Shown: positions 1 to 8,685 of the stretch, piece by piece
Position numbering within the stretch: position 1 is the first letter of the stretch
Layout of the letters: each line of letters begins with the position of its first letter
Assembly: GCA_902515205.1 (NCBI GenBank)
Contig: CABXTU010000010.1
Span: 1 to 38,017, forward strand
Direction of reading: 5' to 3'
DNA length: 38,017 nt
Source: an uncultured Pelagibacteraceae bacterium
GTDB lineage: Bacteria; Pseudomonadota; Alphaproteobacteria; Pelagibacterales; Pelagibacteraceae
Notes under the pieces: model-generated
Told to the model about the DNA's origin: nothing
The model's database searches: none
What the model saw: the letters and a program-made list of their open reading frames with translations, nothing else
Program-made: the position numbers and the translations under genes

Positions 1-126
1 TTTAAGTCTAAGTTGAAAATAACAAACTTTTTTTTGCTTAAGAATTTTAGCTAAATCACTATAAAAATGTTTATAAATTTTTAATGGAGAAATGAGATAG
101 ATGAATTTTTTTCTATTATATCTCAA
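1..126 (-). CDS. thiE: Thiamine-phosphate synthase-like protein (ThiE/TenI family), 5' part only
   Basis: A minus-strand frame is open from 126 to the window edge (42 codons). It reads RKKFIYLISPLKIYKHFYSD and continues to FQLRLK at the edge, which matches my memory of the first strand and helix of alphaproteobacterial ThiE-like proteins (IYLI-P at the start, then FQLRLK). ThiE joins HMP diphosphate and thiazole phosphate into thiamine phosphate. No ATG is available; a TTG at 126-124 is in frame and would overlap the last codons of the aldolase gene, so translation is probably coupled. It is the likely last gene of the tkt-gap-pgk-fba operon. Only the N-terminus is visible, so TenI or another TIM-barrel paralogue is possible. 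Confidence 0.6.
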   Translation of the reverse strand, partial: MRYNRKKFIYLISPLKIYKHFYSDLAKILKQKKVCYFQLRLK

Positions 127-1123
127 GATCTTTAGACCATTTTCCTTGAGCAGCTAAAGTATTCATTTTTGCGCGGTGGTTAAATACCTTTTGAGTGCCT
201 TCAATATTTTGTATATCTTTTGACCAGTATTTAAGGGCACTTTGCTGAAGGGCTCTTCCATAAGAATAGCTCATTATAAAATTAGTATCATTATACTTAT
301 TTATTAAATTTAAATTTTCTGTAGCCTCAATCTCTGATTGGCCCCCAGATAAAAAAGCAATTCCTGGCACTTCAGAAGGAACAGAATTTTTAAGACACTT
401 TATCGTTAATTTAGCAACTTCTTCATTAGAAATTTTATTTTTGGAATTAATACCTGATAAGATCATATTCGGTTTAAGAATAATTCCTCTCAAATCTATT
501 TTATGCAAGATAAGCTCCTCAAAGCATTTCTGTATTACCTCTGAAGTTTTTTTATAACATTCTTCTGCTGAATGCCCACCATCCATTAAAACCTCTGGCT
601 CAACTATTGGAACCATATAGCATTCTTGAACTAATGCAGAATATCTTGCTAATGCATGAGCATTAGATTGAATTGAAAGTTTGCTTGGGTAATTTTCAGA
701 TATACTATAAACACCTCTCCACTTAGTAAATTTTGCACCAAGTTTATAGTATTCTTTTAATCTTTCTCTTAATCCATCTAAGCCCTCTGTAATTTTTTCA
801 TCTGGAGAACCTGCCAAAACCTTTGCACCTGTATCGACTTTAATTCCAGGGGCAGAACCCATTTTTAAGATTAATTCCGGGATTGAGATTTTTTTTGAAA
901 TATCTTGTTTTATAGTCTCATCATATAAAATTACGCCTCCAATGCAATCAGTCATACTTGCTGCACTGAATAAAGAATGTCTAAATAAAAGCCTATTTTC
1001 TGGAGTTGAAGGAACATTTACGCTATTTAATCTTTTAGTCATTGTTCCAGTGCTTTCGTCGGCAGCTAAAATTCCTTTTCCTTTTTCCAAAATTTTTAGT
1101 GCGATGTTATTTAATTCAGACAT
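116..1123 (-). CDS. fba: Fructose-bisphosphate aldolase, class I
   Basis: 335 residues. It cleaves fructose 1,6-bisphosphate to dihydroxyacetone phosphate and glyceraldehyde 3-phosphate, or runs in reverse in gluconeogenesis. Class I (Schiff-base) features are clear: GILAADEST at 17-25, AKFTKWRGV at 130-138, the Schiff-base lysine in ILKPNMI (K217), and FLSGGQSE near 258-265. The class II metal-binding histidines are not expected here and not seen. The ATG lies 1 nt after the pgk stop, so it is translated as part of the tkt-gap-pgk-fba operon. The family is the type common in eukaryotes and scattered among bacteria. Confidence 0.95.
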   Translation of the reverse strand: MSELNNIALKILEKGKGILAADESTGTMTKRLNSVNVPSTPENRLLFRHSLFSAASMTDCIGGVILYDETIKQDISKKISIPELILKMGSAPGIKVDTGAKVLAGSPDEKITEGLDGLRERLKEYYKLGAKFTKWRGVYSISENYPSKLSIQSNAHALARYSALVQECYMVPIVEPEVLMDGGHSAEECYKKTSEVIQKCFEELILHKIDLRGIILKPNMILSGINSKNKISNEEVAKLTIKCLKNSVPSEVPGIAFLSGGQSEIEATENLNLINKYNDTNFIMSYSYGRALQQSALKYWSKDIQNIEGTQKVFNHRAKMNTLAAQGKWSKDLEI

Positions 1124-1124
1124 G

Positions 1125-2303
1125 TTATTTGAGAGCTTTTATACCAGGAAGTTTTTTCCCTTCAAGGTATTCTAAAAATGCACCACCTGCAGTTGAAACA
1201 AAGTTAAAATCATTTATTGCATTAATTTGATTTATTAAAGCTACGGTATCCCCACCTCCCACAACTGAGTAAATTGATTTATCTTTATTTTTTTTGATAA
1301 TTGATTTTGCAATTTCATAACTACCATTTGCAAAGTTTGGGTTTTCAAAATATCCCGCAGGACCGTTCCATAAAATTGTTTTACTAATTTCAATAATATC
1401 TTTAATCTTTTTAATTGTCTTTGGTCCAATATCTAATATTAGATCGTTATTATTTATTTCATTTAATTCTTTGACACGTGATTTACCGTTCATATTTTTT
1501 CCAACCAACACATCTTCTGGAAAAGTAATTTTACATGAGTGATTTTTTGAAGTTTTAAAAATTTCGTCAATTATTATTTCACAATTTTCCTCTTTTATTG
1601 ATCTTCCTATTTGATTTCCCTTATAACTTAGAATATTATTAGCCATTCCACCAACAATTATAATATTATCAAATTTGGGTATTAAATTTTTAATTATCCC
1701 AATTTTTGTCGAAATTTTTGAACCTCCTACAATACAAGTTATCGGTTTTTTAATTTCAGTTGTGATTTTTTTTAATGCATTTATCTCTGTTTCTAACTGT
1801 AATCCTGCAAAAGAGGGTATAAAATCCGTTATTTTGCATACAGATGCATGAGCTCTATGAGAACAAGAAAAAGCATCATTTACAAACAAATCACCAAGCC
1901 TAGCCAACGTTTTTGCAAAAGAAATATCATTTTTTTCCTCTTCTTTATAAAATCTAATATTCTCTAAAAAAACAATCTGATTATTAAGATCTGTAAACAA
2001 ATCTTCTTTCCTCAATTTAAAAATATCATCATTAATAATTCTAATTTTTTTATTAATCTTTTTTTCTAAACTTTTACAAATTGGTTTAAGGGACAAAACC
2101 TTATTTTTTTTTCCTTTTGGTCGTCCTACGTGAGAAATTATTATTATTTGTGAATTATTTTTAATTAAAAATTTGATTATTGGTAAGATCTTATCAATTC
2201 TTGTGTGATCTAAAATTACCCCATCTTTTAATGGAACATTTAAATCCAATCGCAACAAAACTTTTTTTTGATTAAGATTTTTAAAATCTCTAATATTATT
2301 CAT
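1125..2303 (-). CDS. pgk: Phosphoglycerate kinase
   Basis: 392 residues, normal for the family. It interconverts 1,3-bisphosphoglycerate + ADP and 3-phosphoglycerate + ATP in the cytoplasm. N-terminal substrate-binding motifs are RLDLNVPL (18-25), DHTRI (32-36) and SHVGRPKG (57-64). The C-terminal nucleotide domain has GGGDT (349-353) and STAGGAFLEYLEG (370-382). Its ATG overlaps the gap stop codon by one base (TAATG). The operon order tkt-gap-pgk-fba agrees with the call. Confidence 0.97.
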   Translation of the reverse strand: MNNIRDFKNLNQKKVLLRLDLNVPLKDGVILDHTRIDKILPIIKFLIKNNSQIIIISHVGRPKGKKNKVLSLKPICKSLEKKINKKIRIINDDIFKLRKEDLFTDLNNQIVFLENIRFYKEEEKNDISFAKTLARLGDLFVNDAFSCSHRAHASVCKITDFIPSFAGLQLETEINALKKITTEIKKPITCIVGGSKISTKIGIIKNLIPKFDNIIIVGGMANNILSYKGNQIGRSIKEENCEIIIDEIFKTSKNHSCKITFPEDVLVGKNMNGKSRVKELNEINNNDLILDIGPKTIKKIKDIIEISKTILWNGPAGYFENPNFANGSYEIAKSIIKKNKDKSIYSVVGGGDTVALINQINAINDFNFVSTAGGAFLEYLEGKKLPGIKALK

Positions 2304-3304
2304 TAAGAAATTTTGTGAAGATACTCTGCAATATCACACATTCTATTAGAAAAAGCCCATTCATTATCGTACCAAGCTGAAATTTTTCCCATATTTTTAC
2401 CAACAACATTTGTTAAAGTTGCATCAACAATTGAAGAGGCAGAATTATGATTAAAATCTATAGACACTAGTTTTTCGTTAGTGATTTGGAGAACTTTATT
2501 TTTTTTGCTAAAATTTAGTAAGGCCGAATTAATTTTTTTGATACTCAAACTTTTTTTAGTACAAAAAACAAGCTCTACTAAAGAAACATTTGGGACAGGA
2601 ACTCTCATTGCTACACCTTCTAATTTACCTTTAAGAGAAGGGATAATTTCACCAATGGTTTTAGAAGCACCAGTTGAAGTTGGCACAATTGACTGGCCTG
2701 CTGATCTCGCTCTTCTTGGGTCTTTGTGAGAATTATCTAAGATTCTTTGGTCACTAGTAAAAGCATGGATTGTTGTCATAAAACCCTTTTCAATCTCAAA
2801 ATTTTTATTAAGAACATAAGCCACGGGTGCTAAACAATTTGTAGTACATGATGCAGCAGATACAATTTTATCATTTTTTTTTAATTTTGACTCATTTACT
2901 CCAAATACAATAGTTTTATCAGCATTTTTGCATGGAGCAGAAACTATAACTTTTTTTGCACCGTTATTTAGATGAGGTAATAATTTTTCTTTAGAATTAA
3001 ATTTACCGGTACATTCGAAAACATAATCAACTCCATATTTTTTCCAATTAATTTTATTTAAATCTGTCTCTTGGCTAAAGGTAATTTTATCTTTATTGAT
3101 AGTAATATATTTTTTATCAAAACCTATTTTGGCGTTTAACTTTCCATGAATGGAGTCGTATTTTAAAAGAGTTGAGCAAACTTCAAGATTAGTTCTATTA
3201 TTAATGTGTTTTATTTCTATATCATTAATATCATTTTCAATGATAGATCGAACAATCATCCTTCCTATTCTGCCCATACCATTTATACCAACTTTTATTT
3301 TCAT
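2303..3304 (-). CDS. gap: Glyceraldehyde-3-phosphate dehydrogenase, type I
   Basis: 333 residues. It catalyses reversible oxidative phosphorylation of glyceraldehyde 3-phosphate. Rossmann motif [10 protein letters not shown] is at 7-16, the catalytic cysteine is C153 in ASCTTN, and the base is H180 in [10 protein letters not shown]. The C-terminal WYDNEW is present. In the cofactor loop after the second strand the usual Asp that binds the NAD ribose is replaced: the sequence is HINNRTN (33-39), with N36-R37. That suggests relaxed or NADP preference, by inference only. The start overlaps the tkt stop (ATGA), implying translational coupling. Confidence 0.96.
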   Translation of the reverse strand: MKIKVGINGMGRIGRMIVRSIIENDINDIEIKHINNRTNLEVCSTLLKYDSIHGKLNAKIGFDKKYITINKDKITFSQETDLNKINWKKYGVDYVFECTGKFNSKEKLLPHLNNGAKKVIVSAPCKNADKTIVFGVNESKLKKNDKIVSAASCTTNCLAPVAYVLNKNFEIEKGFMTTIHAFTSDQRILDNSHKDPRRARSAGQSIVPTSTGASKTIGEIIPSLKGKLEGVAMRVPVPNVSLVELVFCTKKSLSIKKINSALLNFSKKNKVLQITNEKLVSIDFNHNSASSIVDATLTNVVGKNMGKISAWYDNEWAFSNRMCDIAEYLHKIS

Positions 3305-5244
3305 AATTTTTCTTTAATTTTTTTAATTATATTTTCTAAATCTAATCCAAAGTGTTTGTATATTTTTTTATATGGAGCACTTTTTCCAAAATTATTAATT
3401 CCAAAATTTAAACCATTATTACCTGTATATTTTTTCCAATAATCTGTTTCAGATGCCTCTATAGACACAATAAGGTTGGTCTCAGCTAAAATTTTATTTT
3501 TATAACCTTCACTTTGTTGATCAAATAATTCGTGACAAGGCATTGATATTATCTTGGAATAAATACCATCTGTGGCTAATTTATGACCCACCTCCATTGC
3601 CAAGCTAGTTTCTGATCCTGTTGCTACAATTGTTATATCTATATCATCTCTAGTTCTTAATACTTCGTAGGCCCCAGTAGAAGATTCATTTTTAAATGAA
3701 CTTTTTTCTCTAATCGGATTAATTCCTTGTCTAGTTAAAGCTATAACACTCGGTGTATTCTTATTTTCAAGTGCTAATTGCCAACATTCAAAAGTCTCAA
3801 TTAGATCAGAAGGTCTAAAAACATTTAAATTGGGAATAGACCTCAAACTTGTTAGTTGTTCAATCGGCTGATGAGTGGGGCCATCCTCGCCTAAACCAAT
3901 AGAGTCATGTGTAAATATATATATAACTTTTTGCTTCATCATTGCTGCTAACCTAATAGATGGTTTGCAATAGTCACTGAATATTAAAAAAGTACCACCA
4001 TACGGAATTAAATTACTATGTAATGCAATCCCATTCATAATTCCGCACATTGCATGCTCTCTAACTCCATAGTGAATATAGTTTCCAGAAAAGTCACCTG
4101 ATTTAATTATCTTATGATTTTTAGTTTTTGTATTATTTGAACCAGCCAAATCTGCTGAACCACCAATTAAATTTGGTAATTTGGCAATAATATTTAAAAA
4201 CATTTCAGATGATTTTCTAGTAGCAAGTGGTTTTAAATCTTTCAAATATTCATTTTTTATTTTTTCAATTTTTCTTTTTAAAGAGTCATAGTTTTTTAAA
4301 TTTGAAAGAATTTTTTTATATTTAATTTCATGTTTATTTGCTTTGCTTGATGCATTTTTTCCAATTTTTCTCCATTCATTAAATAATTCCATTGGTATTT
4401 TAAAGGGCTCATAATCCCATTTTAGTTTTTTTCTGACGAGTTTTATTTCATCCTCACCTAAAGGACTTCCATGAGCTGATGCTTTTCCGCTTTTATTTGG
4501 AGATCCATAACCGATTGTTGTTTTACAAGAAATTGCTATAGGTTTTTTCGATTTTTGAGCTTTTTTTAAAGCTTTCAATATCTCTTTATAATTATGACCA
4601 TCAATTTTTAAATAATCCCAACCATAACTCTTAAATCTCTTTTCATGATCATCTGAAACTGCTAAGTTAGTAGGGCCATCTATCGAAATAGAATTATTAT
4701 CAAAAAGTAAAATTAAATTTTTTAAATTAAGATGACCTGCTAAACTTAAAGCCTCATGGCTTATTCCCTCCATTAAACAACCATCACCAGCTAACACATA
4801 AGTTTTGTGGTTAATCTTATTTTTCCCAAATTTTTTTTTTAAAATTTCTTCTGATATTGCAAAACCAACTGCATTGGATATTCCTTGCCCTAAAGGACCA
4901 GTAGTGGTCTCTATTCCAGTATTAGGATAATATTCTGGATGACCAGCACAAATAGACTTTAATTGTCTAAAATTTTTAATATCATTTAAAGATACACTTT
5001 TGTATCCAGTTAAATAAAGAAGAGAGTAAAGAAGCATTGACCCATGACCTGCTGAAAGAACAAATCTATCTCTATTTACCCAGCTTGGATTTTTAGGATT
5101 AAAATTTAGAAAATCTTTAAATAGAACTGTCACAACATCAGCCATACCCATAGGCATCCCTGGATGACCCGAATTAGCTTTTTGAACAGCATCTATGGAC
5201 AAAAATCTAATACAATTAGCTAATTCTTTATATTGTTTACTCAA
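3301..5244 (-). CDS. tkt: Transketolase
   Basis: 647 residues. This thiamine-diphosphate enzyme moves two-carbon ketol units in the non-oxidative pentose phosphate pathway. N-terminal SGHPGMPMG (H27), GHGSM (H67), and the ThDP/Mg motif GDG at 153-155 with a downstream NN are visible. The pyrimidine domain has HYGVREHAM, and the C-terminal domain follows. The start is TTG at 5244-5242: no ATG is nearby and an AGGA (5255-5252) sits 7 nt upstream, a good ribosome site. It is the first gene of the minus-strand operon; divergent transcription with the coiled-coil gene at 5300 is likely from the 55-bp gap. Confidence 0.97.
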   Translation of the reverse strand: MSKQYKELANCIRFLSIDAVQKANSGHPGMPMGMADVVTVLFKDFLNFNPKNPSWVNRDRFVLSAGHGSMLLYSLLYLTGYKSVSLNDIKNFRQLKSICAGHPEYYPNTGIETTTGPLGQGISNAVGFAISEEILKKKFGKNKINHKTYVLAGDGCLMEGISHEALSLAGHLNLKNLILLFDNNSISIDGPTNLAVSDDHEKRFKSYGWDYLKIDGHNYKEILKALKKAQKSKKPIAISCKTTIGYGSPNKSGKASAHGSPLGEDEIKLVRKKLKWDYEPFKIPMELFNEWRKIGKNASSKANKHEIKYKKILSNLKNYDSLKRKIEKIKNEYLKDLKPLATRKSSEMFLNIIAKLPNLIGGSADLAGSNNTKTKNHKIIKSGDFSGNYIHYGVREHAMCGIMNGIALHSNLIPYGGTFLIFSDYCKPSIRLAAMMKQKVIYIFTHDSIGLGEDGPTHQPIEQLTSLRSIPNLNVFRPSDLIETFECWQLALENKNTPSVIALTRQGINPIREKSSFKNESSTGAYEVLRTRDDIDITIVATGSETSLAMEVGHKLATDGIYSKIISMPCHELFDQQSEGYKNKILAETNLIVSIEASETDYWKKYTGNNGLNFGINNFGKSAPYKKIYKHFGLDLENIIKKIKEKL

Positions 5245-5251
5245 AAAATTA

Positions 5252-5255
5252 TCCT
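5252..5255 (-). promoter_or_regulatory. Ribosome binding site of tkt (supports TTG start)
   Basis: On the minus strand AGGA is followed by 7 nt and then TTG. Clear Shine-Dalgarno sequences are rare in this window, so this one helps decide the non-ATG start of tkt. Confidence 0.6.
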
Positions 5256-5299
5256 GTCTAGACTAAGAAGATTCTATTTAATAATATAATCATATATAT
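5256..5299. promoter_or_regulatory. Divergent promoter region between tkt and the coiled-coil gene
   Basis: Only gap between the two divergent units. A consensus TATAAT at 5285-5290 points toward the plus-strand gene, and TAGAAT (complement of 5271-5276) points toward tkt. No convincing -35 box is visible for either. A 12-bp palindrome CATATATATATG (5291-5302) ends on the ATG of the plus gene; in such AT-rich DNA this may be chance. Confidence 0.4.
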
Positions 5300-5623
5300 A
5301 TGAATTCTGTGATCGAAAAAGAAAAAAAGCTGAATTTAGCGTTAACAAAATTGAAAAAATTAAATCTTAAAAATCCAGATATAAAAAAAAACATTCAAAA
5401 CTTGAGCTATCAAAAAAATCAATTAGAAATTGAAAAACAAGAATTAGAAGAAAAATATAAAAGTTTAGTCAATGATTATAATAATTTAAGCGAAAAACTA
5501 GATGATTTTCAAAATCAAGAAAAAATTGAGAAAAAAAAACAGGCAGAATTTTCTGAGAAAATTGATGAATTAAATCAAGAAACAGATACTTTGATTGACG
5601 AGATTGATAAATGGCAAACGTAA
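5300..5623 (+). CDS. Small coiled-coil protein upstream of zapA
   Basis: 107 residues, highly charged (many K, E, D, N, Q), with no membrane segment or signal peptide. From about residue 20 to 100 the spacing of L/I residues looks like one long coiled coil. The gene overlaps zapA by 13 nt, so the two are co-translated. Alphaproteobacteria often carry a short coiled-coil protein of unknown function (DUF4164-like) directly before zapA; I base the likeness on position, size and coiled-coil character, not on a family motif. A link to ZapA/FtsZ is inference. The ATG has TATAAT 10 nt upstream and no clear ribosome site. Confidence 0.75.
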   Translation: MNSVIEKEKKLNLALTKLKKLNLKNPDIKKNIQNLSYQKNQLEIEKQELEEKYKSLVNDYNNLSEKLDDFQNQEKIEKKKQAEFSEKIDELNQETDTLIDEIDKWQT

Positions 5624-6054
5624 GTATTAAATTTAATGGAAAAGAATTTCTATTATCCTGCGACGATGGACAAGAAGAGCATTTAGAGGAACTATTAATT
5701 CAAATTAATCAAAAATTTAATAATATTAAAAATGATCTTGGAAACTTAGGAGAGAACAAGCTCTTATTAATTACAGCTGTTAAAGTAATGGATGAATATT
5801 ACGATACAAAAAAAAAAGTTGAACAAAAAAAAGAAGAATTTAAAAATCTTTCCAATAAATTTAAAGAGCTTAAATCACTGATTTATCAGTATCGAGATAA
5901 AAAAGAACAAGAAATAAATGAGTTAAATGAAAGTCACTACAAATTAAAAAACGAAATTGAAACGAATCAAAAAAATTATGAAAAATTAATTGAAGAAGCT
6001 GCTAACGAAATTTCGAGTTTTGTTGAAAAAGCAAATTTAGAAAATTTATCTTAA
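5611..6054 (+). CDS. zapA: Cell division protein ZapA
   Basis: 147 residues. ZapA crosslinks FtsZ filaments at the division ring. The N-terminal globular part (about 1-50: MANVSIKFNGKEFLLSCDDG, then EEHLEELLIQINQKFN) follows the ZapA pattern of two short strands, a 'C-D-GQE' turn and a helix. Residues 45-147 are a long coiled coil, longer than in E. coli ZapA (109 residues). It overlaps the preceding coiled-coil gene and is followed after 9 nt by the cyclo-ligase, the familiar zapA-ygfA pairing. Call rests on N-terminal similarity plus context. Confidence 0.85.
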   Translation: MANVSIKFNGKEFLLSCDDGQEEHLEELLIQINQKFNNIKNDLGNLGENKLLLITAVKVMDEYYDTKKKVEQKKEEFKNLSNKFKELKSLIYQYRDKKEQEINELNESHYKLKNEIETNQKNYEKLIEEAANEISSFVEKANLENLS

Positions 6055-6063
6055 AAAAATCTT

Positions 6064-6603
6064 GTGAATAAATTTGAAATTAGAAAAAAACTATTAAAGA
6101 TTAGAAAAAAAAAAAGTTTTAAAGGTTTAAAGATTGATTTTAATTATTTACTTAAAGCTCTAAGAAAATATAAAATTTCAAGTGCAATAGTTGGTGGTTA
6201 CTATCCGTATAATTATGAGATTGACTCAATAGAAATTTTAGAAAAGCTTGAACAAAAAAATTTTCAAATTTCTTTGCCAAAGATAAATAAGAATTATCAA
6301 ATGGATTTTTTTCAATGGTCAAAAAATGATCCTTTAATAATTAATAAATATGGAATACCTGAGCCTGTTTCAAATAAGATTTTATATCCAAATATTTTAT
6401 TAGTGCCACTTGTAGCTTTTGATAAACATTTTAATAGAATTGGTTATGGAGGAGGATTTTATGACAGATATATCAAAAAGATTAAAAAGATTAAGAGGAT
6501 AACAACTATAGGATTAGGATATTCATTTCAAAAAGTAAAAAAAATACCAATTAAAAAGTATGATATTCAATTAGATTACGTACTTACTGACAAAGAGAAT
6601 TAA
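6064..6603 (+). CDS. 5-formyltetrahydrofolate cyclo-ligase
   Basis: 179 residues, family ygfA/MTHFS. It converts 5-formyl-THF to 5,10-methenyl-THF using ATP. The C-terminal signature GYGGGFYDRY is at 127-136 and the substrate-side IPEP at 98-101. The basic N-terminus (KFEIRKKLLKIRKK) is usual for the ATP-binding side. The start is GTG at 6064; no in-frame ATG precedes the conserved part. It lies 9 nt after zapA and its stop abuts the next ATG directly, so it is inside an operon. Confidence 0.92.
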   Translation: MNKFEIRKKLLKIRKKKSFKGLKIDFNYLLKALRKYKISSAIVGGYYPYNYEIDSIEILEKLEQKNFQISLPKINKNYQMDFFQWSKNDPLIINKYGIPEPVSNKILYPNILLVPLVAFDKHFNRIGYGGGFYDRYIKKIKKIKRITTIGLGYSFQKVKKIPIKKYDIQLDYVLTDKEN

Positions 6604-7407
6604 ATGAGAATATTATTTTTAGGAGATGTGGTTGGAAGCTCAGGATGCTCAAAAATAACTAATAATTTACCAGACCAAATAAAAAAAAAAAAAATTGATT
6701 TCGTAATTGTAAATGGCGAAAATGCTTCAAATGAAGGAGTAGGTATAACTAAAGAGATTTGCGAGGATTTATTTCAATGTGGTGTGAATGTTATAACAAC
6801 AGGAAATCACGTATGGGATAAAAAAGATATTATGAGTTTCATTGATAAAGAAAATCGATTACTTCGTCCAAAAAATTTATTTGAGCCAGCTCCTGGTAAT
6901 GGATTTGGGATTTATAATACAACTAAAAATATTAAGGTAGGTGTGCTTAATTTAATGGGTAATGTTTTTATGAAAAAGTGCGATGATGTTTTTGAAATTT
7001 CAAAAAAGTTTGTTGATAAATATGAATTAAAAAAAGATTATGATTTTTTAATAGTTGATTTTCATGGAGAAATAACAAGTGAAAAAAATGCTATTGGACA
7101 TTTTTTTGATGGTAAAGCTACTCTCATCGTTGGAACTCATACACATATTCCAACTAATGACGCTAGAGTTTTAAAAAATGGTACTGCTTATCAGACAGAT
7201 GCAGGTATGTGTGGCGACTATGACTCAGTTATTGGCATGGATGTAGATAATTCATTAAATAGATTTATGAAAAAAAATTCAATTAAACACTTCCCAGCAA
7301 AGGGAGATGCATCTTTAAGTGGTGTAATAGTAGATTGTAATATAGAAACTGGATTAGCAAATAAAATTGATAGTTACATTTTTGGGGGTAAGTTAAAGAG
7401 TATTTAA
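6604..7407 (+). CDS. YmdB-type metallophosphoesterase (TIGR00282 family)
   Basis: 267 residues. Calcineurin-like fold with metal ligands: LFLGDVVG (D8), VNGENASNEGVGI (E39, N40), TGNHVWD (H69), DFHGE (H154) and GTHTHIPT (H179, H181). The best studied member, B. subtilis YmdB, hydrolyses 2',3'-cyclic nucleotides and affects RNA turnover; whether this one does is not shown by sequence. The ATG directly follows the cyclo-ligase stop (no gap) and yebC starts 6 nt downstream. Confidence 0.9.
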   Translation: MRILFLGDVVGSSGCSKITNNLPDQIKKKKIDFVIVNGENASNEGVGITKEICEDLFQCGVNVITTGNHVWDKKDIMSFIDKENRLLRPKNLFEPAPGNGFGIYNTTKNIKVGVLNLMGNVFMKKCDDVFEISKKFVDKYELKKDYDFLIVDFHGEITSEKNAIGHFFDGKATLIVGTHTHIPTNDARVLKNGTAYQTDAGMCGDYDSVIGMDVDNSLNRFMKKNSIKHFPAKGDASLSGVIVDCNIETGLANKIDSYIFGGKLKSI

Positions 7408-7413
7408 TTAATT

Positions 7414-8136
7414 ATGGCAGGGCATTCTCATTGGGCAGGTATTAAACATAAAAAAGGTAAAGCAGATAAGCAAAGATCTAAAATTTTTTCAAAATTATCT
7501 AAAGAAATTACAGTTGCTGCAAAAATTGGAGATAAAGATCCTGGATTGAATCCAAGATTGAGATCAGCAATTCAAGCAGCTAGATCTGCCAATATGCCAA
7601 AAGATAATATAAAGAGAGCTATTGATAAATCTTCTGCAAATACAGATTTAAACTTTGAAAACTTGAGGTATGAAGGCTTTGGACCTGATAAAGTTGCTGT
7701 TATTGTTGAAACACTTACAGAAAATAAAAATAGAACTGCATCTAATATAAGAACTATATTTCAAAAAGCAGGAGGCAGTCTAGGTACTCAGGGTTCTGCT
7801 TCTCATAATTTTAATCAATTAGGAATAATCAAAATTGATAAAAAAGAAGTATCAGATGAGCGTATTTTTGAACTTGCTATTGAAGCAGGAGCAAATGAAT
7901 GTAAAACTAATAATGATTTTCATGAAATTCATTGTCCTCTTAATGAAATTTATATTGTTAAAAAAGAACTAGAGAAAGAAATTGATAATTTTATATCAAC
8001 TGCGATTGAATGGATCCCCCAAAATAGTATAAAAATTACTAAGACAAAAAACGAAGATTTGATTAATTTTTTTGACACGTTAGAGGATGATGATGATGTT
8101 CAAAATATCTATTCAAATGTTGAATTTATTGAATAA
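7414..8136 (+). CDS. yebC: YebC/PmpR family protein
   Basis: 240 residues, full length. The family hallmark MAGHSHWAGIKHKKGKADKQ forms the N-terminus, followed by IFSKLSKEITVAAK, NPRLRSAIQAARSANMPKDN and YEGFGPDKVAVIVE, all highly conserved. Members are DNA-binding regulators or, by more recent work, ribosome-associated factors that relieve stalling at proline-rich motifs. yebC commonly precedes ruvC in proteobacteria, as here. Confidence 0.96.
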   Translation: MAGHSHWAGIKHKKGKADKQRSKIFSKLSKEITVAAKIGDKDPGLNPRLRSAIQAARSANMPKDNIKRAIDKSSANTDLNFENLRYEGFGPDKVAVIVETLTENKNRTASNIRTIFQKAGGSLGTQGSASHNFNQLGIIKIDKKEVSDERIFELAIEAGANECKTNNDFHEIHCPLNEIYIVKKELEKEIDNFISTAIEWIPQNSIKITKTKNEDLINFFDTLEDDDDVQNIYSNVEFIE

Positions 8137-8139
8137 AAA

Positions 8140-8634
8140 ATGTTAATAATTGGTATAGACCCTGGTATATCTGGATCGATTTGTTTCCTAGAGGAAGGTA
8201 AGATTATTGATGTTTTAGAAATGCCCACAATGGCAGAGGGAAAAAAAAATAAAAAACAAGTTAATGGATCACAAATTTATAATGAAATTTCTAAAAGAAT
8301 TAACGAAGTTTCAAATCAAGATATCAGAGTTGTAATTGAACAAGTTTCAGCAATGCCTGGTCAGGGTGTCACTAGTATGTTCAATTTTGGTCAATCATTT
8401 GGAATTTTGAAAGGTATTTGTTCTGCCATGAAGTTGCCAGTGTATTTTATTAGACCAGCTAAATGGAAAAAATATTTTAATCTTATAAAAACCGAAAAAG
8501 ATGCTAGTAGAACGAGGGCTATAGAGATATTTCCCTATTTTTCCTCCCATTTATCAAAAAAAAAGGACTCTAATAAAGCTGATGCGATTTTGATTGCAAG
8601 TTTTTATTATGAAACTTATAAAAATGATGATTAA
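8140..8634 (+). CDS. RuvC-like Holliday junction resolvase, phage-type branch
   Basis: 164 residues. RNase H-fold nuclease that would cut four-way DNA junctions. Acidic residues fit RuvC: D7 in IGIDPGISG, E67 in VVIEQV, and D148 in NKADAILIA, but the position equivalent to the other C-terminal Asp is N145. The central AMPGQGVTSMFNFGQSFG (71-88), then PAKWKK, is the pattern I associate with phage and phage-derived RuvC-like proteins rather than with E. coli RuvC. It sits between yebC and tolQ, the normal place of ruvCAB, but ruvA and ruvB do not follow. It starts 3 nt after yebC. The function is likely; membership in the phage-type branch is from memory and not tested. Confidence 0.85.
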   Translation: MLIIGIDPGISGSICFLEEGKIIDVLEMPTMAEGKKNKKQVNGSQIYNEISKRINEVSNQDIRVVIEQVSAMPGQGVTSMFNFGQSFGILKGICSAMKLPVYFIRPAKWKKYFNLIKTEKDASRTRAIEIFPYFSSHLSKKKDSNKADAILIASFYYETYKNDD

Positions 8635-8685
8635 GTCAAGAATATTAAGACAAATTCATGACACATTTAAGTGTGAGAAGAATTT

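Noticed and set aside
2110..2125. Many A or T runs of 7-9 bases (for example in pgk, tkt, folP) as terminators or slippage sites
   Set aside because: They follow from AAA-lysine codon use in an AT-rich genome; apart from the rluD run, the frames continue unbroken and no stems precede them.
8654..8675. Small inverted repeat ACAC...GTGT before tolQ
   Set aside because: Only four paired bases with a short A/T centre; too weak to call a regulatory site.
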